A stretch of DNA of 30,011 nt from an uncultured Lachnospiraceae bacterium (GTDB lineage Bacteria; Bacillota; Clostridia; Lachnospirales; Lachnospiraceae), in contig UQVK01000040.1 in the NCBI GenBank assembly GCA_900544445.1, positions 1 to 30,011 of the forward strand. The letters run 5' to 3'. Each line of letters starts with the position of its first letter. Position 1 is the stretch's first letter. A model generated the notes under the pieces. That model saw nothing but the letters and a program-made list of their open reading frames with translations, was not told the DNA's origin and did not search any database. Shown in pieces: positions 14,368 through 22,302 of this stretch. The translations under genes were made by a program, and so were the position numbers.

Positions 14368-16209
14368 ATGGGAAAGAAAAACCGGAAAGCGGAAAAGAAG
14401 TCGCTTATCAATCTGCAGGAGGGAATGGAGATCATCGACCGCCACAGCCTGTTCGGAAGGCTGGGCGGGTGGATCTGTCCTGTAAAAAAGGATGTGCTGG
14501 GAAAACAGACCGCTTCCGTGGTGACGGCGGGAGGAAGGATTTATATGAATGAGGATCTGCTCCTTTCACCGGAGGAATGGGCCTATATCATAGCCCATCA
14601 GCGTCTGCATCTTGCCTTCGGGCATTTTGACGCGGCGAAAATGCCCTATGGAGAGGAAGCGGGACCTTCCGGGAAAGTGGATATCCGCCTCTGGAACATG
14701 GCCTGCGACCTGTACATTATGGGATTCCTGAATGATCTGAAGGTGGGAAGATGCCCTGTACGGATTCCGGAGTATGGGAGAACCGGGGGAGACGAAGTAA
14801 AGATTTATCAAAGACTTTTATATCCCGGAGACATGCAGGAAGAAAGATACGCGGCGAATACCCTGATGGAGCTGATCCATATGAAAGGGCTGGAATCGCC
14901 CATCCAGGATTGGGAAAATGGGAGGAATCCCTATTCCCATACCTTTTCGCGGGCGCTGAATGCAGCTGTCCTGTCGGTGGTGGAAGAGGCAGGTGAGCCG
15001 GAAAAAACGGGAAGCTGTTCCGCGCAGACCCGGCTGGCGGTGGAGTGGTTCCTGAGCCATTATTCGCTGCTGGGAGGGCTGGCGGCAGGGTTCTCTGTTA
15101 TTGAGGATTATCAGGTCTGCCAGAAGCTGGAAATCCAGGTTGCGGCGGTGGATGTGGGAAAGGCTGTCATTTATCTGAATCCTGCCGCCCCGCTGGAGCA
15201 GGAAGAGAGGAAGTTTGTCCTGGCTCACGAGTACCTGCACGCCGGGCTGCGGCATGACAGCAGGGGCAGGGGGCGCGATCCGCTTTTGTGGAATATCGCC
15301 TGCGACTTTGTGATTAACGGCTGGCTGAAGGAAATGGAGGTCGGCGTTATGCCGCAGTCCGCCCTTTATGCGAAGGAATATGAGGGACTGTCCGCAGAAA
15401 GCATTTATGACAGCCTGCTGATTGATATTCGATTTGCCATGAAACAGATTACCTTCCGGGGATATGGGAAAGGGGATGTGCTGGCGGGGACGGATGGGAT
15501 ACCCCTGCCGGGAATGGGCGGCAGGAAAACCCTTTCGCCGGGGCTGGATGTCTGGCTTCGGGAAGCGCTCGCGCAGGGACTGGAATGGCATCAGAAAGGG
15601 GATGGCCGGGGCTATCTGCCGATGGGACTGGTAGAGGAAATCCGTGCCCTCAGCATGCCGCCCATTCCCTGGGATGTAAAACTGGCGGAATGGTTTGAGG
15701 AACATTTCCCTCCGGTCCAGATTCATCACAGCTATGCGAGACCCAGCCGCAGGCAGAGCAGTACGCCGGATATTCCGAGGCCTGGAAAGGTGATCCGTGA
15801 GGAAGAGCAATGGACTGCCACCTTCGGAGTGGTGCTGGACACCTCCGGTTCCATGGATGAAAAGCTTCTTGGAAAGGCGCTGGGAAGTATCGCGGGCTAT
15901 GCGGAGGCGAGAGAAGTTTCCTGGGTACGGGTGGTTTTCTGCGACGCGGAAGCTTATGATGCAGGCTACCTTGCCCCGGGAGAAATCGCGGGACGGGTGG
16001 AAGTGACCGGAAGGGGAGGAACCGTCCTTCAGCCTGCCATCCGGTTTCTGGAGGAAGCAAAGGATTTCCCGCCGGACAGCCCTATTCTGATCATTACGGA
16101 CGGAATGATTGAAGATTATCTGGGGATACACAGGGAACACGCCTTTTTGATACCGAGAGGGAGCAGGCTTCCCTTCCGCCCCAGAGGACAAATCTTTTAT
16201 TTTGAATAA
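14368..16209 (+). CDS. Duplicated metallopeptidase-like domain plus C-terminal VWA-like domain
   Basis: A 613-aa protein resembling the DUF2201 (putative metallopeptidase) plus VWA-like family. It contains two copies of the peptidase-like unit. The second has a proper zinc motif AHEYLH (H287-E288-x-x-H291) followed by LLWNIACDFVINGWL. The first has AHQRLH (H77-Q78-x-x-H81) followed by LWNMACDLYIMGFL, so the catalytic Glu is replaced by Gln. The C-terminal domain begins GVVLDTSGSMD with a MIDAS DxSGS at 491-495. A MoxR partner lies directly upstream. The role is probably a metal-dependent scaffold or protease of the operon's complex; activity is unproven. Confidence 0.88.
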   Translation: MGKKNRKAEKKSLINLQEGMEIIDRHSLFGRLGGWICPVKKDVLGKQTASVVTAGGRIYMNEDLLLSPEEWAYIIAHQRLHLAFGHFDAAKMPYGEEAGPSGKVDIRLWNMACDLYIMGFLNDLKVGRCPVRIPEYGRTGGDEVKIYQRLLYPGDMQEERYAANTLMELIHMKGLESPIQDWENGRNPYSHTFSRALNAAVLSVVEEAGEPEKTGSCSAQTRLAVEWFLSHYSLLGGLAAGFSVIEDYQVCQKLEIQVAAVDVGKAVIYLNPAAPLEQEERKFVLAHEYLHAGLRHDSRGRGRDPLLWNIACDFVINGWLKEMEVGVMPQSALYAKEYEGLSAESIYDSLLIDIRFAMKQITFRGYGKGDVLAGTDGIPLPGMGGRKTLSPGLDVWLREALAQGLEWHQKGDGRGYLPMGLVEEIRALSMPPIPWDVKLAEWFEEHFPPVQIHHSYARPSRRQSSTPDIPRPGKVIREEEQWTATFGVVLDTSGSMDEKLLGKALGSIAGYAEAREVSWVRVVFCDAEAYDAGYLAPGEIAGRVEVTGRGGTVLQPAIRFLEEAKDFPPDSPILIITDGMIEDYLGIHREHAFLIPRGSRLPFRPRGQIFYFE

Positions 16210-16232
16210 TCGTTTACGACGAGGAGACTGAA

Positions 16233-18419
16233 ATGAGAACATTGCTTATCATGCGTGGAGTTCCCGGAAGCGGTAAGTCCACATGGATAGAAGAAAACGG
16301 GCTGAAGCCCTATGCCTTATGCCCGGATGAAATCCGTCTGCTGTGCTGCAGTCCGCTTCTGCAGGCGGACGGAACAGAATGCATCGGTGGAAACAGCGAA
16401 AACACGGTCTGGAAGGTTTTTCTCCAGATGTTGAAGGAACGGATGCGGCACGGCGCTTTTACCGTGATAGACAGCACGAACATCCGGACAGAAGAACTGC
16501 GGCGGTATAAAAAGCTGTGCGAGGAGTACCGGTATAGAGTTTATTGCGTAGACTTTACCCGGGTTCCTTTGGAAGAAGCAAAGCGCAGGAACGTAAGACG
16601 TGAGCCTTTAAAAAGGGTGCCGGAGCAGGTGGTCGAGCGGATGTACCGCGGCCTGCCCGGTCAGAAGATTCCTTCCGGAATCGTTGTCATCCGGCCCGAG
16701 GAACTGGAACGAGTATGGCTGAAAAAAATTGACCTGTCCGGATACCGGAGAATCCACCACATCGGAGACCTGCATGGCTGTTATACCGTTCTGCAGGAGT
16801 ATCTGAACGGACAGGGCGGGATGAAGGAGGATGAATTTTACATCTTTCTTGGAGATTATATCGACAGAGGCATAGAAAACGCGGAGGTGATCCGCTTCCT
16901 GATCTCCATAGCGGAAAGGAAAAACGTGCTTCTGCTGGAAGGAAACCATGAAAAATCCCTCTGGAACTGGGCGGACGGCGGAGAAGGCAGGTCAAAGGAG
17001 TTTCGGCTGCATACCCGCAGGGCGCTGGAGAAAGCGGAAATCGATCCAAAAGAAGTGCGCTGCCTGTACCGGAAATTCGGCCAGTGCGCTTACTACAGTT
17101 ATGGGGACAGGGATTTTCTGGTCACCCATGGAGGACTGAGCATCCTGCCGGAGAACCTGACTCTCGTGGCAACGGAGCAGATGATAGGTGGAACCGGGGA
17201 ATATGCGGACGCAGACCGGACGGCGGAAACCTTTGAGAAGACTGCACCGGCTTCCTGTTATCAGATCTTCGGACACCGGAACCCATCCGGCCAGCCGGTG
17301 CGTATGAATGACCGGGTGTTTAACCTGGAAGGAGGCGTGGAAACAGGAGGCTTTCTGAGATGTATCCAGGTGGACGGCGTTGGGATTCATCCGGTGGAAA
17401 TCAAAAATCCGGTCTGGCTCACGTCGGAGTTTCAGGAAAAGCAGGCGGTGGAGGATGCGGTGATCCAGCTCCGGGCGGATCCGGCTGTGGTAGAAAAACG
17501 GTTTGGGAATATCTCTTCTTTCAACTTTACCAGAGAAGCCTTTCGGGAGAAGGACTGGAACGAACGTACCATTCAGGCGCGGGGACTGTATCTGGATACT
17601 GTGCAGAACCGGGTAGCTGCCAGAGTCTATAACAAATTTTTCAATATCGGAGAACGCCCGGAGACGAGATGGGGCGCGCTGCAGCAGAACCTCCGGTTTC
17701 CGGTAAGCTGTTATGTGAAGGAGAATGGTTTTCTTGGGCTGGTCTCCTGGGATACAGAAAAGGAATCGCTTTTTATCACCACAAAAACAGACCCGGAGGG
17801 CATCGCGGCCCTGTGGTTTCGGGAGCTCCTGCGGGAAAAAGCCGGGACGGACGGAATCCGGCGCATGGAAGACTATCTGAAGGCCCATCCGGTAACACTG
17901 GTCTTTGAATGTGTGGACATGGAGCATGATCCCCATGTGATCGAATATCCGGAAAGCCGGGTGATCCTGCTGGACATCGTCCGCAACCGTATGGAGTATG
18001 AGAAGCATTCCTATGAACAAATGTGTGAAACGGCGGAGCGGCTGGGACTGGAGCATAAGGAGCTGGCCTGTGTGCTTCCGGACTGGAAGGCATTTGCCGA
18101 CTGGTACGGGCAGGTGAACGGGAAAGATTATACTTACAGAGGACAGCAGATCGAGGGCTTTGTGATCGAAGATGCCGCAGGAAGGATGGTGAAGCTGAAA
18201 GGAGCCTACTACAGATTTTGGAAGCAGATGAGAGGGCTGGCGAAGGAGATTGACGAAAAGGGCGGGATCGACAGGCGGCATGTGCGGCTGGACGCGGAAG
18301 GAGAGGCTTTCTGTAGATGGGCGATGGAACTGTATCAGGGAGAGGGGGAGAAGCCGGAGCCGTGGGATATCTGTGAGCTGAGGAGAAGGTTTCTGGAAGA
18401 AGGCCAAAGGAAACAATAA
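16233..18419 (+). CDS. Trifunctional polynucleotide kinase-phosphatase-RNA ligase (Pnkp-like)
   Basis: A 728-aa end-healing and sealing enzyme. About 1-160 is a P-loop kinase (GVPGSGKST at 9-17, D32, VIDSTN at 78-83) that would phosphorylate 5'-OH ends. About 170-385 is a calcineurin-like phosphoesterase with GDLHG (178-182), GDYIDRG (207-213), GNHE (237-240), THGG (298-301) and GHRN (347-350), which would remove 2',3'-cyclic or 3' phosphates. About 420-725 is an ATP-type ligase: KENG motif I with K496, VFEC (557-560), EGFV (641-644) and KLK (654-656), with QARGLYLD and YNKFFNIGE stretches as in T4 Rnl1 and fungal Trl1. Domain order matches bacterial Pnkp, but the ligase looks Rnl1-like. Last gene of the operon. 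Confidence 0.92.
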   Translation: MRTLLIMRGVPGSGKSTWIEENGLKPYALCPDEIRLLCCSPLLQADGTECIGGNSENTVWKVFLQMLKERMRHGAFTVIDSTNIRTEELRRYKKLCEEYRYRVYCVDFTRVPLEEAKRRNVRREPLKRVPEQVVERMYRGLPGQKIPSGIVVIRPEELERVWLKKIDLSGYRRIHHIGDLHGCYTVLQEYLNGQGGMKEDEFYIFLGDYIDRGIENAEVIRFLISIAERKNVLLLEGNHEKSLWNWADGGEGRSKEFRLHTRRALEKAEIDPKEVRCLYRKFGQCAYYSYGDRDFLVTHGGLSILPENLTLVATEQMIGGTGEYADADRTAETFEKTAPASCYQIFGHRNPSGQPVRMNDRVFNLEGGVETGGFLRCIQVDGVGIHPVEIKNPVWLTSEFQEKQAVEDAVIQLRADPAVVEKRFGNISSFNFTREAFREKDWNERTIQARGLYLDTVQNRVAARVYNKFFNIGERPETRWGALQQNLRFPVSCYVKENGFLGLVSWDTEKESLFITTKTDPEGIAALWFRELLREKAGTDGIRRMEDYLKAHPVTLVFECVDMEHDPHVIEYPESRVILLDIVRNRMEYEKHSYEQMCETAERLGLEHKELACVLPDWKAFADWYGQVNGKDYTYRGQQIEGFVIEDAAGRMVKLKGAYYRFWKQMRGLAKEIDEKGGIDRRHVRLDAEGEAFCRWAMELYQGEGEKPEPWDICELRRRFLEEGQRKQ

Positions 18420-18469
18420 TATTCTTCAGGGACATATTTGGGTTTCAGATAGATATTCATAACAGCCTG

Positions 18470-18478
18470 TGATATACT
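18470..18478 (+). promoter_or_regulatory. Extended -10 promoter for the MNT-HEPN pair
   Basis: TGATATACT is an extended -10 (TGn then TATACT), about 60 bases upstream of the nucleotidyltransferase start. The -35 is poor. The toxin-antitoxin-like pair may thus be transcribed independently of the RNA-repair operon. No terminator is visible after the Pnkp-like gene, so read-through is also possible. Confidence 0.45.
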
Positions 18479-18539
18479 GATAATAGTAAGAAGTGGCAGG
18501 CCGGATGGATGATCTGGGAGCAGACGTTGAGGTGATAGA

Positions 18540-18881
18540 ATGTGTACACGGAATGAACTGGACATGATTCTGAGAAAAATAGCAGAGGTGTATCGATCCG
18601 TATATGGAGATGAGCTTGTAAGTGTTTTCCTGTATGGTTCCTATGCCAGAGGGGATTATCAATCAGATTCCGATATTGATGTGGCAGCGATCGTGCGCGG
18701 AGACCGTCGTTCCATCCAGGACAAGTTAAAGAAGGTCTGGGATGTTTCTTCCGACCTGGAGTTGGAGTATGGAACCATAGTGTCCCCAACCGTCATCCCA
18801 TATGAAGAATACGAAAAATATAAAAATGATCTGCCATATTATAAAAATATAGCGAGAGAAGGGGTGAAGATCAGTGCCTGA
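18540..18881 (+). CDS. MNT-type minimal nucleotidyltransferase (antitoxin-like)
   Basis: A 113-aa nucleotidyltransferase of the polymerase-beta superfamily. It shows the signature GSYARGDYQSDSDIDV (33-48) with catalytic acidic residues D45 and D47. Members of this family pair with HEPN proteins; in studied pairs (MntA with HepT) the MNT protein adds AMP to the HEPN toxin. Its 3' end overlaps the start of the HEPN gene, which supports a two-gene module. The start is an ATG after GAGGTGATAGA. Length is typical. Confidence 0.9.
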   Translation: MCTRNELDMILRKIAEVYRSVYGDELVSVFLYGSYARGDYQSDSDIDVAAIVRGDRRSIQDKLKKVWDVSSDLELEYGTIVSPTVIPYEEYEKYKNDLPYYKNIAREGVKISA

Positions 18882-19266
18882 TGCGAGAAAAGAACTCATG
18901 CAATACAGACTATCCATGGCAAGAGAACGGTTGCATTCGGCGGAAATTCTTTTACAAGATGGAAGCTATAAGGATTCTATTGGCAGATCATATTATGCCA
19001 TGTTTACTGCAGTTCGGGCGCTGCTTGCAATAGAAGGGCAGGATTTTTCCAAGCATGCAGGGGTGATTGCATATTTCCAGAAAGAGTATATTAAAACAGG
19101 TAAATTTGACAAAAAATTTTCAAAATATATCAGCCAGGCTTTCCAGATCAGAAATAATGTGGATTATGCGGATTTCTTTCTTGTGTCGGCTGAGGATGCA
19201 CGGGAACAGTATGATAGAGCTTCGGAGCTTCTGGATGCAATAGAGAAGTATCTAAGTAATCAGTAA
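18874..19266 (+). CDS. HEPN-domain protein (toxin-like partner)
   Basis: A 130-aa all-helical HEPN protein starting at GTG 18874, overlapping the nucleotidyltransferase stop by 8 bases, with an AAGGGG site upstream. SYYAMFTAVRALL (39-51) is typical of this family. Where ribonuclease HEPN proteins have RxxxxH, this one reads RNNVDY (R93-Y98), with Tyr in place of His, a form common in this HEPN branch. RNase activity is therefore uncertain. It could be an RNA-cutting toxin controlled by AMPylation, or a non-catalytic partner. Confidence 0.87.
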   Translation: MPDARKELMQYRLSMARERLHSAEILLQDGSYKDSIGRSYYAMFTAVRALLAIEGQDFSKHAGVIAYFQKEYIKTGKFDKKFSKYISQAFQIRNNVDYADFFLVSAEDAREQYDRASELLDAIEKYLSNQ

Positions 19267-19291
19267 TTGTACCCCTTGGTTATTTTGTTAA

Positions 19292-19402
19292 AAAGCTGAC
19301 CACGCATACTGTTCGCTGAGCGCAGAAAGCCATGCAGAGGAGCACATGGAGGCAATAGCTGAAAGCATCTCGGCATTAGCAGAAAAAGGAATCTTTTCAT
19401 AA
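19292..19402 (+). pseudogene. Remnant of an unidentified gene's 3' end
   Basis: After a TAA at 19289 the frame encodes 36 coding-like residues (starting KADHAYCSLSAESHAEEHME, helical and Ala/Glu-rich, ending EKGIFS) and stops at TAA. No plausible start or ribosome binding site serves the whole stretch. I do not recognise the family. It lies in the 268-base gap between the HEPN gene and the XRE gene and looks like the last part of a deleted gene. Confidence 0.35.
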
Positions 19403-19407
19403 AGAGA

Positions 19408-19460
19408 GGGACATGCAAAACAGATGGATAGCATCTATGGAGCAATGTCCCTTTTCGTTT
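19408..19460 (+). terminator. Stem-loop terminator after the HEPN/remnant region
   Basis: GGGACAT (19408-19414) pairs with ATGTCCC (19445-19451). An inner AGATG/CATCT stem forms a second helix, and CTTTTCGTTTT follows. It probably ends transcription from the MNT-HEPN unit. Confidence 0.65.
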
Positions 19461-19534
19461 TCTGACAGCATCAGATGAGAACGCATTATGGTTGTTATGT
19501 TTTAACAGGGAAAACCACGAAGTGAAGCAGTCAT

Positions 19535-19873
19535 TCATTTTACATAAGGCACAATCTCGGAAATAAACCTTTCCACAAGACGAAGCTGCGTGTTGGACAG
19601 AGATTTCAGCTGCTCGCTGACTTCTTCCCGCAGTTCGGAAGTGTCCTGCTTATCAGAAGGCTCAATTTCTATGATATCTTCAATGCCGATTTGAAAAATG
19701 GAGCATAAGCGTATGAGCCTCTTAAGCGTAAAATTCCGCTCACCTCTTTCCAGCTGGGCATAATACTGCGTATCAAGTCCAAGCTGTTCCGCCAGCATTT
19801 CCTGAGTCATATTATTTAAAAGGCGATATTTCTTTATATTATTTGAAATAGAATCCGGTTCTTTTGATTTCAT
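19535..19873 (-). CDS. XRE-family (Cro/CI-like) transcriptional regulator
   Basis: A 112-aa protein with an HTH domain near residues 9-65 (NIKKYRLLNNMTQEMLAEQLG, then YYAQLERGERN), followed by an acidic linker and a helical tail. ATG 19873 is chosen because GGAGG sits five bases upstream; the upstream extension of the frame is AT-rich and reads as membrane-like junk. It is transcribed divergently from the first WYL gene, and their control regions overlap around 19880-20040, so it may regulate itself and the WYL genes. Its physiological role is unknown. Confidence 0.87.
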   Translation of the reverse strand: MKSKEPDSISNNIKKYRLLNNMTQEMLAEQLGLDTQYYAQLERGERNFTLKRLIRLCSIFQIGIEDIIEIEPSDKQDTSELREEVSEQLKSLSNTQLRLVERFISEIVPYVK

Positions 19874-19945
19874 AAAAACCTCCAATCTTATTTTGTATTT
19901 TTTGAGTAAAAAAACAAGTGTTATTTTGATATAGTATAGATAGTA

Positions 19946-19973
19946 TTGCAAAAATATATAATGATGATACAAT
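19946..19973 (+). promoter_or_regulatory. Promoter of WYL gene 1 (shared with copy 2)
   Basis: TTGCAA (19946-19951) and TACAAT (19968-19973) are 16 bases apart. The same layout appears before the second WYL gene (21113-21140), followed in both by a purine-rich stretch and CAGAATGAYAGAA. That conservation supports a real promoter. Confidence 0.6.
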
Positions 19974-20004
19974 ATGTAAAAGAAGAAAAGAAAAAATTCA
20001 GAAT

Positions 20005-20035
20005 GACAGAATCTGTCCATTTCAGTTGATATAAT
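20005..20035 (+). promoter_or_regulatory. Second -10 element and dyad upstream of WYL gene 1
   Basis: GACAG-AAT-CTGTC (20005-20017) is a perfect 5-bp dyad. Shortly after it TGATATAAT (20027-20035) is an ideal extended -10, about 20 bases before the ATG. The dyad is a candidate operator. The second WYL gene keeps the CAGAATGA part but not the dyad, so the two genes may be regulated differently. Confidence 0.5.
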
Positions 20036-20055
20036 GACTGAAAACGGAGGCTTTT

Positions 20056-21036
20056 ATGGACGGCGAAAAAAATCAAAAGATGGAACGGGTGCTGGGATTA
20101 TATACAAAGCTTCTCTCCGGCGCCCTGGTGATTAAGGAAGAAGAAGCACAGAATTACGGTGTTAATACAAGAAGTATCCAGCGGGATATCGATGATATCC
20201 GCAGCTTTCTGGACATGACCGGAATCAATACGGGACAGATGAATACGGTGATTTATGACCGCACCCGGCGCGGATACCGTCTGGAAAAGAACAGCAGACT
20301 GATGCTGAAAAACAGCGAAATTCTGGCTGTCTGCAAAATCCTGCTGGACAGCCGTGCCTTTACCAAAACGGAGATGACGGATATCCTTGACCGGATGGTG
20401 GCCTGCTGCGTCCCGGAGGTCAACCGGAAGCTGGTGGAAAGCCTTGTGAGAAATGAAGAGTTTCACTATGTGGAGCCCAGGCACAAAACGGATTTCCTGG
20501 ATACCATGTGGGAGATCGGCCAGGCCATCCGCTCATGCCGCTATATCGAGGTGGATTATTTCCGGACAAAGGACAAGTCCATCGTAAAAAGAAAGCTGAT
20601 GCCAGTGGCCCTCATGTTTTCAGAGTTCTATTTTTATCTCACCGCATTCATTGACGATGAGGAAGTGAAAAAGAATTTCAATGTGCTGGACGACGCTTTC
20701 CCGACGATCTACCGGATTGACCGGATTAAAAAGCTGAAGGTGCTGGACGAGCATTTTCACATTCCCTATAACAATCGGTTTGAAGAAGGAGAATTTCGGA
20801 AAAGGATACAGTTCATGTACGGAGGAAAGCTCAGAAAGATCAAATTTCTGTATTCCGGCGACAGCATCGAAGCGGTGCTGGACAGACTGCCGACCGCAAA
20901 GGTATTGGGGGTGAAGGACGGCGTGTATACGGTGTCGGCAGAGGTATTCGGGGACGGAATTGATATGTGGATCAGGAGCCAGGGGGAGAGGGTGAAAATG
21001 ATCGATTCCGGAAAGGAAACCAACCGTATACAATGA
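20056..21036 (+). CDS. WYL-domain transcriptional regulator, copy 1
   Basis: A 326-aa regulator with an N-terminal winged helix (about 10-75, including NTRSIQRDIDDIRSF and YDRTRRGYRLE) and a central WYL-type ligand-binding domain (about 140-235) with a C-terminal extension. WYL proteins sense nucleotides or nucleic-acid ligands and often control phage-defence genes. GGAGG lies six bases before the ATG. It is a close paralogue of the next gene; coding and promoter sequences are both duplicated. It lies just upstream of the AT-rich gene block, which it may control. Confidence 0.93.
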   Translation: MDGEKNQKMERVLGLYTKLLSGALVIKEEEAQNYGVNTRSIQRDIDDIRSFLDMTGINTGQMNTVIYDRTRRGYRLEKNSRLMLKNSEILAVCKILLDSRAFTKTEMTDILDRMVACCVPEVNRKLVESLVRNEEFHYVEPRHKTDFLDTMWEIGQAIRSCRYIEVDYFRTKDKSIVKRKLMPVALMFSEFYFYLTAFIDDEEVKKNFNVLDDAFPTIYRIDRIKKLKVLDEHFHIPYNNRFEEGEFRKRIQFMYGGKLRKIKFLYSGDSIEAVLDRLPTAKVLGVKDGVYTVSAEVFGDGIDMWIRSQGERVKMIDSGKETNRIQ

Positions 21037-21112
21037 CCAAAAAGGTACCATTTATCTTTTTCAGAGTGATCGAACAAAATGAGTTCCATTTTATATCTGC
21101 ATCGACTTCTTA

Positions 21113-21140
21113 TTGCTTTTTATTGTTAAGATGTTACAAT
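21113..21140 (+). promoter_or_regulatory. Promoter of WYL gene 2
   Basis: TTGCTT (21113-21118) and TACAAT (21135-21140) are separated by 16 bases, followed by GAAGAAAAGAGAAAAACA and CAGAATGATAGAA. The arrangement mirrors the region before WYL gene 1, so the duplication included the control region. Confidence 0.6.
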
Positions 21141-21271
21141 GAAGAAAAGAGAAAAACACAGAATGATAGAAAATTTTCGCGCTAATTGATGAAGAAAGAA
21201 TGAAAAAACAGGGGATTTTGCCCAAAACACCAGTTTTGGGGGATGATGCAGATTGGGGGGATGGAGAAGGA

Positions 21272-22246
21272 ATGGATGGAGAGAAAAACCGGAAAATGGA
21301 CCGGGTGCTGGACCTTTATACGAAGTTTTTGTCAGGGGCCATGATCAATAAAGAAGAGGAAGCGAAGGCCTATGGCGTTAATGAGCGGAGCATCCAGAGG
21401 GATATCGATGATATCCGCAGCTACCTGGAGACCACCGGAATGAATAAGGGACAGATGAACACGGTAATTTACGACCGGAACTGTCACGGATATCGTCTGG
21501 AGAAGGACAGCAGGCTGATGCTGAAAAACAGCGAGATTCTGGCAGTCTGCAAAATTCTTCTGGACAGCAGGGCGTTTACCAGGGCAGAGATGACGGACAT
21601 TGTTGATCGGATGGTGGCCTGTTGCGTTCCGGCGGATAACCGGAAGCTGGTGGAAGACCTTGTGAGAAATGAAGAGTTTCACTATGTGGAACCCAGGCAC
21701 AAAACAGACTTTCTGGATACCATGTGGGAGATCGGCGAGGCCATCCGGGACTGCCGCTATATTGAGGTGGACTATTTCCGGACAAAGGATAAATCCGTCG
21801 TGAAACGGAAGCTGGAGCCTGTGGCGATCATGTTTTCGGAATTTTATTTTTACCTCACTGCGTTCATTGACGATGAAGAAGTGAAAAAAGACTTTGATGT
21901 GCTGAATGACTCTTTCCCGACGATCTATCGGATTGACCGGATCAGGAAGCTGAAGGTGCTGGATGAGCGTTTTCATATTCCATACAAAGACCGGTTTGAG
22001 GAGGGAGAGTTCCGCAAGCGGATTCAGTTCATGTACGGCGGAAAGCTCAGAAAGATCAAGTTTCAGTATTCCGGAGACAGCATCGAAGCGGTGCTGGACA
22101 GGCTACCTACTGCTGAAGTGTTGGGGGAGAAGGATGGTGTGTATACGGTGTCGGCGGAGGTGTTCGGGGATGGGATTGATATGTGGATCAGGAGTCAGGG
22201 GGATGCATTACATATGCTCGATTCTGGAAAAATTGAAGGTCAATAA
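21272..22246 (+). CDS. WYL-domain transcriptional regulator, copy 2
   Basis: A 324-aa close paralogue of the upstream WYL regulator, similar over its whole length (the opening MDGEKN is shared), with the same winged helix and WYL domain. ATG 21272 is chosen to match copy 1; an in-frame ATG at 21200 would add 24 residues absent from the paralogue and has only a weak ribosome binding site. Differences are scattered and mostly conservative, so both genes appear functional. The C-terminal tails differ (SGKETNRIQ against SGKIEGQ), placing one edge of the duplication near the stop codons. It is the last GC-balanced gene before the AT-rich block. Confidence 0.92.
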   Translation: MDGEKNRKMDRVLDLYTKFLSGAMINKEEEAKAYGVNERSIQRDIDDIRSYLETTGMNKGQMNTVIYDRNCHGYRLEKDSRLMLKNSEILAVCKILLDSRAFTRAEMTDIVDRMVACCVPADNRKLVEDLVRNEEFHYVEPRHKTDFLDTMWEIGEAIRDCRYIEVDYFRTKDKSVVKRKLEPVAIMFSEFYFYLTAFIDDEEVKKDFDVLNDSFPTIYRIDRIRKLKVLDERFHIPYKDRFEEGEFRKRIQFMYGGKLRKIKFQYSGDSIEAVLDRLPTAEVLGEKDGVYTVSAEVFGDGIDMWIRSQGDALHMLDSGKIEGQ

Positions 22247-22302
22247 CTAAAAAATAGGGCTTGTATAAGAAAAATAGGAAATAAATACTGGGAGGATTAT
22301 AG

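Noticed and set aside
14818..16242. 474-codon minus-strand open frame opposite the metallopeptidase/VWA gene
   Set aside because: Shadow of a well-supported coding frame; no ribosome binding site and no recognisable protein.
16992..18416. 474-codon minus-strand open frame opposite the Pnkp-like gene
   Set aside because: Antisense to a protein with three complete catalytic domains; composition is not protein-like.
22250..22300. Promoter TTGTAT...AATACT just before the EEP nuclease gene
   Set aside because: Spacing is right, but the -10 would nearly touch the ribosome binding site, leaving almost no leader; too weak to annotate.
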